NCBI GenBank assembly: GCA_011319805.1
Contig: SJRY01000020.1
Coordinates: 1 to 40,118 of the forward strand
DNA length: 40,118 nucleotides
Direction: 5' to 3'
From: Macrocybe gigantea
Lineage: Eukaryota; Basidiomycota; Agaricomycetes; Agaricales; Callistosporiaceae
The translations under genes were made by a program, and so were the position numbers. The notes under the pieces were generated by a model that was given only the letters and a program-made list of their open reading frames with translations, did not search any database and was not told the DNA's origin. Positions 23,301 through 34,680 of the stretch are shown here, piece after piece; positions within the stretch are counted from its first letter, which is position 1, and every line of letters starts with the position of its first letter.

Positions 23301-24405
23301 CACTGGCATGTCCTGTCACGACCAACAAGAATATCAGGTATTGTCAAGGCATCGCTCAAAATTTAGAAGAGAGTTGCATATGCCGCGGAGAAAGAGGTTT
23401 TCTGGACGAGGTATCAGGCACAGGGGTGATATGTATAGTAAAAGTTGGGAAGTGAAACCTCAGACGATCCAAAGATTTCAGCCAGGATGAAGGGGTCAGA
23501 AACAGGCAACAAGATAGCAAGAAGCTGGTGCTTAAACAGATAGCTTGGTCTAATGGATGCCGCGTTAATGACGACGCATTCGGCGCCTGCGGAAAGTAGT
23601 GGATCATTCCCTCGCCGATGGGTCGGAGCGAAGCAGCTGCAGACAGGCAAAAGTTTGAGGTAATCGCCGTGGTGCTCGAAGGGGCAGCTTATGTAGCGCC
23701 AGCAACCGGCGCATATAGCTGAACAGATTTACGACAAAGGGCAGCTCAGGCACAGGGGATGGCGGAAATAGCGCCATGACCTGTCCACGGACTAAAGTCA
23801 TGAGCGTCGGCGCTCTAGCTATGCCGCATCGGCCCAGGCATATGTATTCACATCGTGTTGAGAAATGAAAAGAGAGCGCACATCATTTGCGTTTGTCCCT
23901 TTCCACGTGGAGAAGGTGGGCGGCATAATTGCGTTGATCATTGACGGAGTGTCGCTTGGCAAAACTGTGCGCATACAATCTCTGAAGTGCCGTAACTCAA
24001 AGAGCTCACGATGAGACGGGTCGAACCTTTTCATTCATTCATATGTGCCCTCAAACGTGACGACTCTGAAGGATTTGAATTTGTTTTTTCAGGCTGTCTG
24101 TGACGTTGCTCCATGCAGAGAAGGCGAGGCCAAACGAATTGCGGCGCTAATGGAAGACCGGGGAAAAGCTGCCACAAGGGGTTTTGGACACATGGAAACG
24201 TGGATTGGCGGAAGCGAGTATGTTTTAGGTTGGGAAAGTTGGGTTGTCCACCCACTTTGCTGCATCGGTGGAGAAGGGACGAGTGCATGAAAGCAATAGA
24301 AGCACTTTAGACGGCAAAACGACAGAAGAATAGGACACGTAGTCGATTCGTCAAGAACACAATGGGACGCTGCTGGCAGAAGGGCTACAAGCGAGGTTCT
24401 GATCC
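20305..24405. other. 4.1-kb gene-poor region
   Basis: The first part probably holds the HAC1 promoter and 5' leader. Beyond that I see no supportable gene on either strand: open frames are short (60-122 codons), lack motifs, and no exon chain with consistent splice sites could be built. No terminal repeats, target-site duplications, tRNA or rRNA signatures were noticed. It could hold noncoding RNA or worn transposon sequence that I cannot recognise by eye. Confidence 0.4.
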
Positions 24406-24851
24406 TCATTCCATCTTTACATCTTCGTCATCGTCCTCGTCGTCTTCATTTCCTTGAAGGCCGGCTTTTTCAAGTGCTTCTTTAGAGGTGTAGTCAATTC
24501 GGACGCCACGTGTGCGCCTTCCTGTGAAGAGGATGGCGCCGGGGTCGATTTCGTCGTAGTTTTCCTACGTTTGGATGGTGTGAAAGGGCACGAGGAGGCA
24601 TGGGGTGACGCGACGCGACACATACCTCTCCTTCCTCTTCCTCTTCTTCTGCTTCGTCTTCTTCTTCCTCCTCTTCCTCGTCTTCGACGCTCTCCATACT
24701 CTCGTCAGCGGGTTCGGTGGATTTGCCCTTGCCCTTGTCTTTTGGAGACGCATTAGACTCGGACTCGGAGGCAGTTTTTCTAAAAGAGATCAGCATTGGC
24801 ATAATTAAAAGACATGGAAACATACGTGGGGTCTGTTACATTGGAGGACAT
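24406..24851 (-). CDS. CHZ1: CHZ1-type histone H2A.Z/H2B chaperone
   Basis: Chz1 is a small acidic nuclear chaperone that carries H2A.Z-H2B dimers for exchange by the SWR1 complex. Three exons, 24851-24826, 24779-24626 and 24564-24406, with introns of 46 and 61 nt, splice in phase to 112 residues, in the family range. The N-terminal half is Ser/Lys-rich and then a Glu/Asp run (about residues 37-60). The last exon carries the CHZ motif: ENYDEIDPGAILFTGRRTRG followed by VRIDYTSKEALEKAGL, then an acidic tail ending VKME. The gene is divergent from the DUF6593 gene. Confidence 0.92.
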
Positions 24852-25079
24852 TGCTACGGCTGGTGGAGGCAGTAGTGGACGCGGTGTTGTGGATTATTTG
24901 GTTGGATTCCTCACCAAGTCAATCCTGGGTTGAATCTGATGGATCGAGATTTGTGCACATGCCATCACGTCTCAACGACCACATGCCGAGATTACGTAAT
25001 ATCACTTCATTTGGAGCTGTCGTCGGAATCCTCATCTTGCCAATCTCAATGCGCATCCACGCCCTCCTCCTGCCTGTCC
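24852..25079. promoter_or_regulatory. shared divergent promoter, CHZ1 and DUF6593 gene
   Basis: The two inferred start codons are 228 bp apart on opposite strands, so both promoters lie here. No factor site is claimed. Confidence 0.5.
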
Positions 25080-27430
25080 ATGGCCGCCGTCTCGCCTTTC
25101 CTTGACATCGGCCAGCACTCCAGGACCACCAAACGCGGCGCCCAGCAGCGTTCCAGTTTAGCATCCTCGCCGCCACCAACCCGCCCCTCCGTCCTCTCAT
25201 CGGTCGTGCCCTATCTCCGGCGCGCAGATCTCGCGGACGACATGCATTCCTCCCAGAAGTCACCACTCCTCAGCCTCCGCCTCACATCCCACTCCTTCCT
25301 TGACACCACCGTGCAGGATGCACAGACTACGCAGGCACTCTACTCTATCAGGACCGTCGGCGCACACACTACCGTGCAGCGCACCGGTGGCGGTGCCGAC
25401 GCGAACGTCAAGACTGCTGAGATCAAATGGCCGCTTAACCCGCCAAAAGGCAAGAATGCCTCTGACGGCGTTGTCATATATATGCGTGGTGTCAAGTGGA
25501 AGGGCGGTGATTCGCTGCTCCGACGAGGGTCCCTCCTTAAGTGCGTACATTTATCGTTACTCTGCTATTCGACCACTGACCGCACCGCATATAGCACCCC
25601 ACGCAAATTCAATATTCCAAACTATTCTCATAGTTTGAGATGGAGACGGGTAGGGACATCATGGGTGTGTCTCGCCTTTCTGCATCGTATTCTGAAGGCT
25701 AAATCCCTTCGTAGCATTGTCACACATCTGCCTTCAAGGATGTCATTGTCATACTTGAGGAATCGACAAACTCTTCTACGCCCCGTATAGCGATATACGA
25801 GACTCTGTACGGCCGATATGACCCGCGTCTCAACCACTCTTACCGCGGGATACATTGGGTGTGCCTTGACTACATCCTCGTCACTGCTTTGCTCCTTGTC
25901 ACCGACATCCAAGAGTGGACGGCGCTCAAAAAGTTTACAGGCAGCGAAATCGTGATACCTGTCGTCGATATGGACGAGGCTGACATGGGCAATGCCCCAA
26001 AATCTGCCCCGGGCTCCACTTCCACTTCCACTTCTCAGTGGCGAAAAATTATGTACGGCGAGCCGTTATACCCCAAACGGTCCTCGCATTCGTCCTCCCT
26101 CTCCTCCGATGAGGAAGATGAGGGTGTCGATGGCGAGGGTGATGACAAGGAGTCGCTTATGGACGCTATCCCCCATACGCCTTTGTCCCCAAACAATTCG
26201 CTGCCGCTCCCACCGCCGAGCTCGCCCAGCATGGCCTCATCCACGCTGGCATCCGAGGACGACGAAGTGATGTTCTTATCTCCCGGCCCGAGTCGCCCGC
26301 CCAGTCCCTCGGCTGAGTCCATTTTCTATCCGCTCACGAACGCCTCTGCGCCGTCCCACACGTATATTGACCCCTCGTTTTATAATGATCGCTTTGTAAT
26401 GCCACCTCCACCCATGCCGCCTCTTCCTGTACAGTACTCGGACGCCTCCAGCATGGCTCGGCGCGGTGCTGTTGGAAGCGCAGCGAGTGAGACTGTGACT
26501 GCCGCGGTGCCGGCGACAGAACCACTGTCGCCCACCCAGCCAGGTCGCACACGGGGGCTGCCCACCGTACCTCCGGCGGGGGTGCCTGAGCAGCACCATG
26601 CACGAGGGACTGCTGTGCCTATGAGACCGCGGTCCACTCCGCCCCGACCCGTGTCCTCGGGGCGTGTGCCGATCCCCGATCAGATGTACAGCTCGCCCGA
26701 ACTCTCAGGCGCTCGGTCCACCTTTGACGCCGGAGGGAGTGTGGCGGCCACAGCCGGACAACAGGAGCAACAGCAGCAGCAACAACAACATCATCATCAT
26801 CAGCGCCACCTCTCGCATTATCCTACGCAATATCCTCATCACGAACTGCAACCGCAGCAGCAATATTCAGACCAACAGCAGCAGTACCCGAGCTACTTCT
26901 CTCCGCCACGTAGACCGCTGCGACAGCTCCCTCAGCCTCCGGGAATGTCTCCGCTGGTGCAGATAGAGCCGCTCCTGCCGTCGGTCCCGGTCGCCATGTC
27001 GCGTGCACGCAGTCAGAGCCAGTCGTTCCACTCCAGCGAGAAATGGAGTCAGCGCATGCTGCCCTCCCCCCCTACGAGAGAATCGACGAGCAGCACCAGT
27101 TCTGGCAGCGCATATACCTACGACCACCACTCCTCCCGGCACACGTCTCAGCCGCACCATCTGCACCACTATCGCTCGCAACAACTCCTTGCCCGCGGCG
27201 ACGCGTCCTCAGTTATGATGAAAGACCCAGAGGAGGACTTTTCCGACTGGGTGCACTCGCTCACGACGAATCCTCACGGCGCGGCGGCCGTTCCGCTCTC
27301 CAGTGCTGCGTTCGACGTGCCCCCGCCGGCGTACAACTCGATCGACTTTCAGACGAGCAGACGTATAGGACGGTCAGGGTCGCCCGAGCCGCTATCCCCA
27401 CCTCCGCCCCGCCACTCCGAGTGGGTCTAG
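25080..27430 (+). CDS. DUF6593-like protein with long disordered C-terminus
   Basis: Three exons, 25080-25540, 25595-25664 and 25715-27430 (introns 54 and 50 nt), splice in phase to 748 residues. Residues from about 85 to 290 match the beta-rich fold I associate with basidiomycete DUF6593 proteins: LLSLRLTSHSFLDTTVQDAQ, LYSIRTVGAHTTVQRTG, IKWPLNPPKG, RKFNIPNYSHSLRWRRVGTSW, ETLYGRYDPRLNHSYRG, DIQEWTALKKFTGSEIVIP. DUF6593 members are usually only this domain; their function is unknown. Here some 450 extra residues follow, rich in Ser, Pro, Gln and His, with acidic and polyQ/polyH runs. The N-terminal 60 residues fit the family less well, and a frame error there is possible. No membrane helix is obvious apart from the hydrophobic DYILVTALLLVTD segment, which belongs to the domain. 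Confidence 0.82.
26761..26812 (+). repeat. CAG/CAA/CAT triplet tract (polyQ-polyH)
   Basis: Triplet-rich tract in the disordered part of the DUF6593-like protein, encoding a Gln run followed by His residues. A second, weaker Gln run follows near 26848-26884. Confidence 0.7.
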
Positions 27431-28319
27431 GAACAGGAATAGGAATGGGTTCCCCACCGCCACCGCCACCGCCGCCACTGTCGTCCGAGTGACGGCGGGC
27501 GTTTCGAAAAGATGAGGAAAGTCAAAAACCGAAATGGAAAAGCAAGAAAATGAAGAAGAATATGGACATAGCGAAAAAATGAGATGAAAATGACAAGCAA
27601 CAAGTTTCCAAGATGTATTGTCTTTTTGTATATTCGGGATATGCCCGTTCGACTGCCGGTCGGTTCGGATACCGTCCCTTCCTTTCCTCGGCGAGCCGGC
27701 GTATTTTATATATCCTCCCCTCCTCAGCCCTCGATGATGTAGCCATTTATCTCTCGCCCTCTCTTCGGACATGCAACGCAAAGGTTTTACCCCACAAGAT
27801 ACAGAACAGAATAGCGCATTCAAACAAACAATTTCTCTCTTCTCTATATCTCAAGATTTTACAATTTTTTTTTCTTCCTCTACATAGCTCACACTCGCAG
27901 GTCACTACACGGGTTATTTCCTCCCATCTTTTCCCCCCTCCTTTTTGCTCTCTTCCTCAGTTCTGCTTCCTCTCGCTTTTTCGCTGTCCATATTTACATA
28001 TACCTACAATCAGTGTATCCTTGCAGATTTTAATTTGCTGTTCATACTTTGTCTTTTTGCTCCTGACCTCCCACATGTTCTTCTGCGTACTTAGTATATC
28101 TTCTGGGACACAATAACATTTATTATTTTCATTGGCTCGGCGTGATGACGGCCTTGCAAAGCTCCGATGATTATGCAGATGCAAGTGGACGGACAATCGG
28201 ACCGGCGGCTCCGAACCGAGAACGATACGGCTTGTGCTAATGCGAGCGCCTCAACACCGTCCGGCTAGATTATTTAAATGCTCCTTTCCTTATAATTTAT
28301 TATATCCAAGTGCAAAGCC
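27431..28319. other. intergenic, pyrimidine-rich
   Basis: An 889-bp gap between two plus-strand genes. It is rich in C and T, with long T runs near 27860-27880 and 27930-27960. It likely holds the 3' untranslated region of the upstream gene and the gluconokinase promoter. No gene is seen. Confidence 0.5.
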
Positions 28320-29287
28320 ATGTCTCTCCACGAACAGCAGAAACGCAAAGATCAAAACAGTTCGAAATATGCATTTATCGTCGTCATGGTGCGGGTCTAT
28401 CGACGCACCTTTGCTCACGTCGTTTTCGCTGATACCTTTCTTTTTGATGTGTTCTAGGGAGTCTCTGGGACGGGGAAGTCGACGCTGGGATCGGCGTTGG
28501 CGAGAAGGCTGGACATGCCTTATGTCGAAGGGGATGACCTGCACCCGCGATCCAATATCGCGAAGATGTCGGCCGGCATACCGCTGACGGACCAGGACAG
28601 GGAGCCTTGGCTCAAGCTCATTCGGAGCACCGCAGAGTACACGACTATCGAGAGAAAGGCGAGATCGTCTTCATCGTCCTCGTCCTCGTTACCATCACCA
28701 TTATCATCCACGCTGCCGTCGGAGTCTGGCTCTGCTCATGCACCTTCTTCTGCACGGCTGCACCGCGATGGCCTGCAGGTGAATGGGGAGGCGAGCGTGG
28801 TGTATGGAGTCGAGGGAGATGGCGAGGTTGCGGGCGTGGTGATCAGCTGCTCTGCGCTGAAGCGGTACTACCGGGACATCCTGCGCGGAAAGCTCGACCC
28901 GCCAACATCCGCATCCTCACCCTCCACCAGCACCAGCACCAGCACCAGCACCCCCATCACCATCACCTCATCCTCCGTCCTCGGGCACCCCTCCCCATCA
29001 GACGCCTCAGCACGACTGCGGACGTTCTTCATATTCATCGATGGGCGACAAGAGGTCCTGCTGGAGCGCATGGAGAAGCGTCCGGGCACTTTATGAAAGC
29101 GTCGATGCTGGACAGCCAGCTCGCGACGCTCGAGAGCCCTGTCGGCGAGGAGGGCGTCGTGGTCGTGTCCCTGGAGAGCTCGACGGAGGAGCAGGTCCGG
29201 ACGGCGCTGGAGGGCTTGAGGAGCATGCCAGAGTTCCCGAGGATCAGGAACTGCGATGTCGGTGGTGCCAGTGAGAGTGTACATTAG
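28320..29287 (+). CDS. gluconokinase (carbohydrate kinase, P-loop)
   Basis: Gluconokinase (EC 2.7.1.12) phosphorylates D-gluconate to 6-phosphogluconate, feeding the pentose phosphate pathway in the cytosol. Exon 1 is 28320-28388, intron 28389-28457, exon 2 from 28458. The Walker A motif GVSGTGKS is at residues 24-31, just after the splice site. Family signatures follow: ALARRLDMPYVEGDDLHP, KMSAGIPLTDQDREPWL, VVISCSALKRYYRDILRG, FIFIDGRQEVLLERMEKR and HFMKASMLDSQLATLESP. Near 29087 the frame must shift by one base between EKRPG and HFMKAS, a strongly conserved stretch; without it the protein stops early. Corrected length is about 299 residues, well above the usual 170-220, because of two Ser/Thr-rich insertions, around residues 85-125 and 160-190. 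Confidence 0.88.
28919..28962 (+). repeat. CACCAG hexanucleotide repeat in gluconokinase
   Basis: About five copies of a CACCAG unit, read in frame as Ser-Thr repeats and followed by CATCAC units. It forms the core of the second low-complexity insertion of the kinase and may vary in length. Confidence 0.75.
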
Positions 29288-29550
29288 GGTCGCTAGAATT
29301 TGTCGTGCAAGGGCCCACATTTGGATATACCCCTAGAGCCTTTATCCTGCGGTATCAACACTAGATCGGTTTAAACACAACAAAAAGAAGAGAAAAAAAA
29401 AAAACAGAATTAGTACAGTATCTACTCTAAAAAAATACTATGCGAAGGATTAGCTAGATTCCAGGTATCTCACACCCCACCACCGTGTTTCCTTTATTTC
29501 CCCGTGCGTTTGTTTTCCCTCGAGAACAAAAATATCATACCATAAATTAC
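29288..29550. other. convergent 3' intergenic region
   Basis: Gap between the convergent gluconokinase and F-box genes. An A-rich run lies near 29384-29404, and TA-rich sequence suits two 3' ends. No gene is seen. Confidence 0.6.
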
Positions 29551-31764
29551 TTAAATAACCCCAACACGGAGCGTGTGTGCTGCAAGACGCCTCGACGCCA
29601 GCGATGGCGCAGGGCCGATCCTCGTTCTGCCCCTGCTCGCGACAAAGCCCCACACAGCGAGCGAGACGAGCAGCCCGCAAAACACGATCATGCGCATCTC
29701 CTCGCCCGCACTCGATCGTTCAAGCAACAAACCAGCCCAGCCGCGCCACCCATGACGCCGTCTCGCCGGCGACCCGGGCGGACGCAAGTCCGTGGCGTAC
29801 TTCTGTGTACTGGACCACGTGCCTAGGCGCCAAGGCAGCACGAGCCAAAAGTGCTCGCGCGCGGCGAGGCTCAGAGGCAGGCCGTGCTGGTCACACGTAA
29901 GCGCGAATGTGCCCGACTCGCGTACGGGAGCGGGATAGGAAGGTATGGCAACGCGAACGGCAGCGGGAGTGGGTACTGCGGCGGAATGAAGGTGAGCGAG
30001 AACTTGGACAAACGCGGGTTCGTCCGCGCAATGCGAGCCGCGCCCGCGGAGAGGGACTCGTCTCCTGGGTATTTGACGATGGTGAGCTTGAGTGTGCGGA
30101 GTTTGGGAAAGCCGCGGATCGACTTTGAGAAGCTGTCCTGTTGGCGTGGCATAAGCATGTTGCGTCAACACGAGGGTGAGCATAAAAGCGGGGCGTACCA
30201 GTTGGAAAGAAGGCTTGTTGCTGCAAGTCAGCTCCAGATGCCGCAGATTCGGGCAAGAGGATATCAGAGATCGAAGCAGATTGCCGCTATCATACATCGA
30301 ATGCAGCGTGAACGAGATCTTGAGCTCCGTCAGGTGAGTCAGGCCTTGCAAGAGCCCCGCCACGGCCTGGGCGGAGACCTCACGTGTCAACATGGGGTCT
30401 CTGAAGGTGACGGAGCGGAGATGTGGGTGGATATACGGGAGTGCCTGGAGTTGTGCGAGCGTTCCTGAGAACGACGACAGCTGCAGACTGTTTGGGTCTA
30501 GAGCAGAGAAATGGGTCGCCTGGATGGTATACTTTGATATGCTGAGGCTTCTAAGCGATGAATGCGCGTCTAGAAAAGCGATGAAAGGTCGTTTGCGTGT
30601 GGGGTCTATGGGACCGGGCACCCAATCGATCGAAACATCCCCTAGAGCCAACTTGCGGAGTCGAGGCCAGCGACCTTCCACGAGGGAGTGGACATCCGTC
30701 GGCAAAGATGACACGCCCTCGATTGTCAGCTCTTCCAGATTCGGGCATCGGCGAATCAACATGTCCCATAGTTGCCGGGAAGTCGCATTATCTTCTGTAA
30801 GAGAAATTGGGAATGAAAAGAGGAATACATGATAACTACACACCATCCAAGAACATGTCCACATGAGTTTCATAAAACCCGGATTTGAGAGTGAGAGAAA
30901 ATCCGATGAGGTCGGAAAAGTCGAACAACTACAACGATCGCGATGAGTCCCGAATCCGTAAAGGGTTCAAAGGCGTACGTGGCTGTTATGTACAGGAAGA
31001 TAAGTTCCAACAGTCGTACCGATGTAGCGCAGCTGCGGACAGCTACAACAGCGTGAGCCATTTCTCCGAGCTTGCGACGGCCATCAGAATCAAGAAAACG
31101 GCCACGCACCCCATGCGCAAGGCAAACCACATGTCTTCGTAATAAGGCTTCTCGTCTGCGTCCCAAATGAACTTTCTAAGGGCGTCCAGGCGCTTCGTCG
31201 AGGCGACCTCGCGGACGGCGGCCGAGGCGATGGAGCTAGCGGTCAGCCCGAGCCGGGTGTCGCCTTGCGTGTGAGGCCGAATGACGAGCTCGCGGACGTG
31301 CCGGGCGACGTCCGGACGGCGACGGAGCATCGCGAGCGTCTGGACGCACTGTTCTAGGGTATTCAGGACGACAGACTCGTACAGCACCGACGAGACGGAC
31401 GAGTAGACATAGTTGGACTGTTCCGCTCATCAGCACAACGAATGTCAGAACGTGAAGTCGCAAAGCCACCGCGCACCGTCAAGCAAAGGTTGAGAACGTC
31501 CGAGAGCGACTCGAGCGATGTCGCGATTTCGATCAAGATGTCACCGGGGTCGAGTAGAAGGGTGAGTTGTAGGCACGAGTGCCATAAAAGGGCGTCGGTG
31601 GCAGCAGGGAGCTGCTCGGCTCTGACGACGAGTCGCTTGACCAGAACATTGTTGCGATAGTTGTTTAGAGACGAAAGAGCAGGTTGAGGAGAGAGAACGA
31701 AGGAGAGTCGTGGGGACGGGCCGAGCGATGCGATCACGCAACTTGCACCTCCGCATCCGGTCAT
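29551..31764 (-). CDS. F-box/LRR-like protein with C-terminal membrane segment
   Basis: Six exons: 31764-31477, 31417-31110, 31042-30979, 30928-30844, 30794-30199 and 30137-29551; introns are 49-67 nt and all phases close. The N-terminus holds an F-box-like helix pair, LLDPGDILIEIATSLESLSD and VLNLCLT, which would link a substrate to Skp1 in an SCF ubiquitin ligase. LRR-like segments follow: CPNLEELTIEGVSSLPTDV, WPRLRKLALGDVSIDW, LTELKISFTLHSMYDSGNLL, CPNLRHLELTC and GFPKLRTLKLTIVKYPGDES. The end has TFALTCDQHGLPLSLAARE, ERSSAGEEMRM and a hydrophobic stretch IVFCGLLVSLAVWGFVA that could anchor it in a membrane. In the last exon the frame changes by one base near 29925; with this the total is about 642 residues. 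The start is uncertain: 31764 is simply the first ATG of the frame. Confidence 0.78.
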
Positions 31765-31886
31765 TTACCTTATTCACACGTTCCCTAAGACAATGTTGCA
31801 AGTATAGACATGCTCGAAAAGCTCTATGCACAAGAAAAAAAAGCGAAAATGACAGCCCGACTAATAATACACTGTTTTCTTGACGA

Positions 31887-33938
31887 CTAGAGCGAAAACG
31901 AAGACGACGGATTGCAATGCAGCTCTTCACCTTGCAGCCTTCTCAACAGCTTTTGAGCGAGCAACAGACTGTCCTCGAGCCTCTCACCATCCTCCGCCTC
32001 CCTATTAGCTGACACAGGCGCGCCTTCTATCCGGACAGACGTTCCCTGATCTGGACCTGCTGGCATGGCAGGCAACGGAGGTAGCCTTCCCCACGCATAG
32101 ATGTTCATCCTCCTCGGTGGCGACTGCGCTCTTGTCGCGGTCAACGCAGACCTTGACTTTGAACAGGGCATTCGCGTTTTGCCTGTCACCTTTCTTTTCG
32201 CACGGCGAGGGGACGTTGCAAATGCTAGCGAATTCAATGCGGGGTCCCTGCGAGGCCAGTCGGAAAGCCTCGCTTCCATTTCCGACGCATGGATATCGGC
32301 ATCTGAGTGTCGTGAACGAGGATCCAACTCATTCTTCAGATGTTGACTCGCAGCAGACGACGAGGACGCCGGCTTGGCTTCGGAAGATGCGGACGACCCA
32401 GAGGCGACAGAGGCCCTCTCATGCTTCAAATTGGCGGATCGTGCATGGTCGCCCGACACCGAGGTGCGCGACGAGCGCACTGACGAACCTCTGGTGATGG
32501 TTCGCCTCAGCGGACCCTCATAATCCGCCTGAGCCGCGGTCACGATCACGCTCGGCACGACCGTCCGAGGTCTGAACGGATCACGGAGGTTGGTGAAATC
32601 TTCTTCTTCCTCTGCGTCCTCTGCCGGATTGTCTTCACCGGCCCGGGACTCCAATTTTGGCCCGCTAGCCAATTGCGATCTCGTCCGTTGGAGAGGAAGC
32701 GGACTCCGCATCGATGGGCGCGAAGGCAGGCGCGTCAGGAAGGGTTCAGTCTTGACATCCTTCTGCGCCTTGGCGTGGGTTCTTTGGGGAGGGAGAGACA
32801 TCACGGGCACGGGCGGGAATGCAGTGCTGGGACTAGAGTTGCTGTGTTGTGCCTGGCCTTTACCTGACACACATGGCCCTTGAGTTTGTGAAGAGACTGA
32901 GGATGCAAAAAAAAAATAAAATAAGTTCTTATATGCGCTCAATCCGGGAAGATAACTCACGCAGAGACTGATAATAGTAGCCAAAGAGAACGAACGAAAC
33001 AGAAACGACCATTGAAGCTGTCTGCAGCATGTAAAACTTGAACAAAAATGGGGACAGGGACAGAGTGGGCTGGTCCAGAAAGAAACCAGGATTTTTTCGA
33101 GGATGTCCGCTCCCGAGCTGTTCGGCCAGCAGCACGCAGGGTATCTGGAAGGCATATGAAAGGACAGAGAATAACTGTGCGGCAGTAATAATTGCCAGGA
33201 CTCGTGCAGACGTAAACTTGGGATTTGCCTTGGGGTCGTGCAGCGCTGGACAAAACGGTGCAAGAAGACGCCGCTCAGACGCCTCCTGCGACTGCGTGAA
33301 AATGGATGACCTGTCATGGGATAGGCATGAGGGAGGAAAAGAGGATAGAGACGAGGGCGATGGAAGTGGGTTTGGAAGGATAGCAGAAGGTTGTTCTGAA
33401 CGACAGGAATGTCGAGAGGTCACAGCAACGACGGTAAGAAGGATAGTGTATATAGTCGATGTAAGAAACAGAACCGGCGGAATGAACGGCGAGATGGAAC
33501 GCAGGAGTGGGGCGAGGACGCCCAGAAGGGTCGCTGTTCGTCGCGGCGATGGTGAGACGGATACGCAAAAGCTTATGCGCGGGACTTACCGCAGAAAAAG
33601 GAAGCAAAAGTTAAGAAAAGGGCCCCTGACCTCAGCTTGCCCACTGGTTGGGACGAGATGAGCGAGAGCAAGTGAAGGATCGCCACGCCCACCGCCCCGC
33701 ACAGCACAGGCCTCAGGATGTCTTGCGCGCGCATCGCCGCAGCGCTGTGCGGTGCGACAGAGAGCGCGGCCGTCGCCAGAGAAAAGGCGACGAGACAAGA
33801 TAGGACGAGATAGGTATACACTGACGAGCTGAAAGAGGAGCGTGAGGCGCGGCGGACGACGAAGATGAGGACAAAGAAAAAAAGAGAAAGGGCGGGGACG
33901 AGGAAGAAGATGGAGGAAGGGAGGTCGACGACCGGCAT
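31887..33938 (-). CDS. seven-helix membrane protein with long cytosolic tail
   Basis: Three exons, 33938-33590, 33533-32961 and 32896-31887 (introns 56 and 64 nt), splice in perfect phase to 643 residues with no correction. I count seven hydrophobic segments: SIFFLVPALSLFFFVLIFVV, YTYLVLSCLVAFSLATAAL, VLCGAVGVAILHLLSLI, GALFLTFASFFCATLLGVL, PPVLFLTSTIYTILLTVVAV, RVLAIITAAQLFSVLSYAF and FKFYMLQTASMVVSVSFVLF. A loop of about 45 residues separates the fifth and sixth. About 330 C-terminal residues are polar, rich in Ser, Arg and Pro with an acidic run (EDAEEEEDF). The layout resembles a G-protein-coupled receptor, and I recall similar basidiomycete proteins of unknown function, but no receptor-family signature is seen. 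A short first helix near the start codon argues against a cleaved signal peptide. Confidence 0.75.
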
Positions 33939-34680
33939 GGGGGGCTAGTGGTGGACGAGAAACGAGGCACGGGATGGAGGGACAGAGGCTATATCTACGC
34001 CGTCGCCCCTCCTCCGAGGATCGAAAGGCTCTTTCGCTTCGATCAATCCGAACCATTTTAGTCGCCGATTGCATAGTCTTTACGTCCAAGAGCTCGTCCG
34101 CCCCTTTGCTCGATAGAAGATCCGAACTGGGGCACGCAACAACAGCAACCAGCGCGGATTCCAGATCGCAATATATCCCGGCCTGGAAGAAGATTAATGA
34201 GAACGAAAGGAATGTCGCGCACGACATGGCAACAAGCAGACACGCAGTCTTCATTAAATGGATATACAGCTACCATATCCGGCATCGCGACCGTAAATTA
34301 CATGCCCTTGTTTTCGTTTTTAATTCAGCGATCCTCCCTCAGAACCTGAAAATCCAAAGCGTCAGAGAAACAATTGCTGCACGAAAGAAACTCTCCTTAC
34401 ACGTAACAAGCACCAGGTCTGTTAGTGCCGTTCGGATATTTGCCAGCAAAATAACATTCTGACGTCCCACTCGGTTTGAAAGGATTTGTGGGCCCTTGGC
34501 AGCGCAGTCGCTTTCTTTATGCACAGGTTCTGAGTGCGGCCTCCATCTGACGAACATCTGCATATGCGACGTCATCGTCAGCTGAAAGTAACATTGCCAA
34601 TCGTCAAACTGACTTCGCAAGAGGGCCTGATATTTTCGGCGAGCCACCTGTCGGCGACTGCGCCCCGCCCGATGGCTTTC
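33939..34680. other. intergenic, no gene seen
   Basis: Lies upstream of the seven-helix protein gene and downstream of the proline-rich protein gene. Short frames on both strands have no motif. It likely holds the promoter of the former and the 3' untranslated region of the latter. Confidence 0.45.

Noticed and set aside
23995..24030. Possible tRNA B box (GGTTCGACCC on the minus strand)
   Set aside because: Flanking bases do not form a T stem and no A box or acceptor stem is present at the right distance.
29851..30468. Plus-strand open frame of 205 codons
   Set aside because: Antisense to the F-box/LRR exons, whose minus-strand translation carries clear repeats and consistent splice phases.
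32962..33317. Upstream extension of the last exon frame of the seven-helix gene as one 476-codon protein
   Set aside because: The part above 32961 is out of frame with the helix-coding exon 2; a GTGAGT...CAG intron at 32897-32960 explains the frame change.
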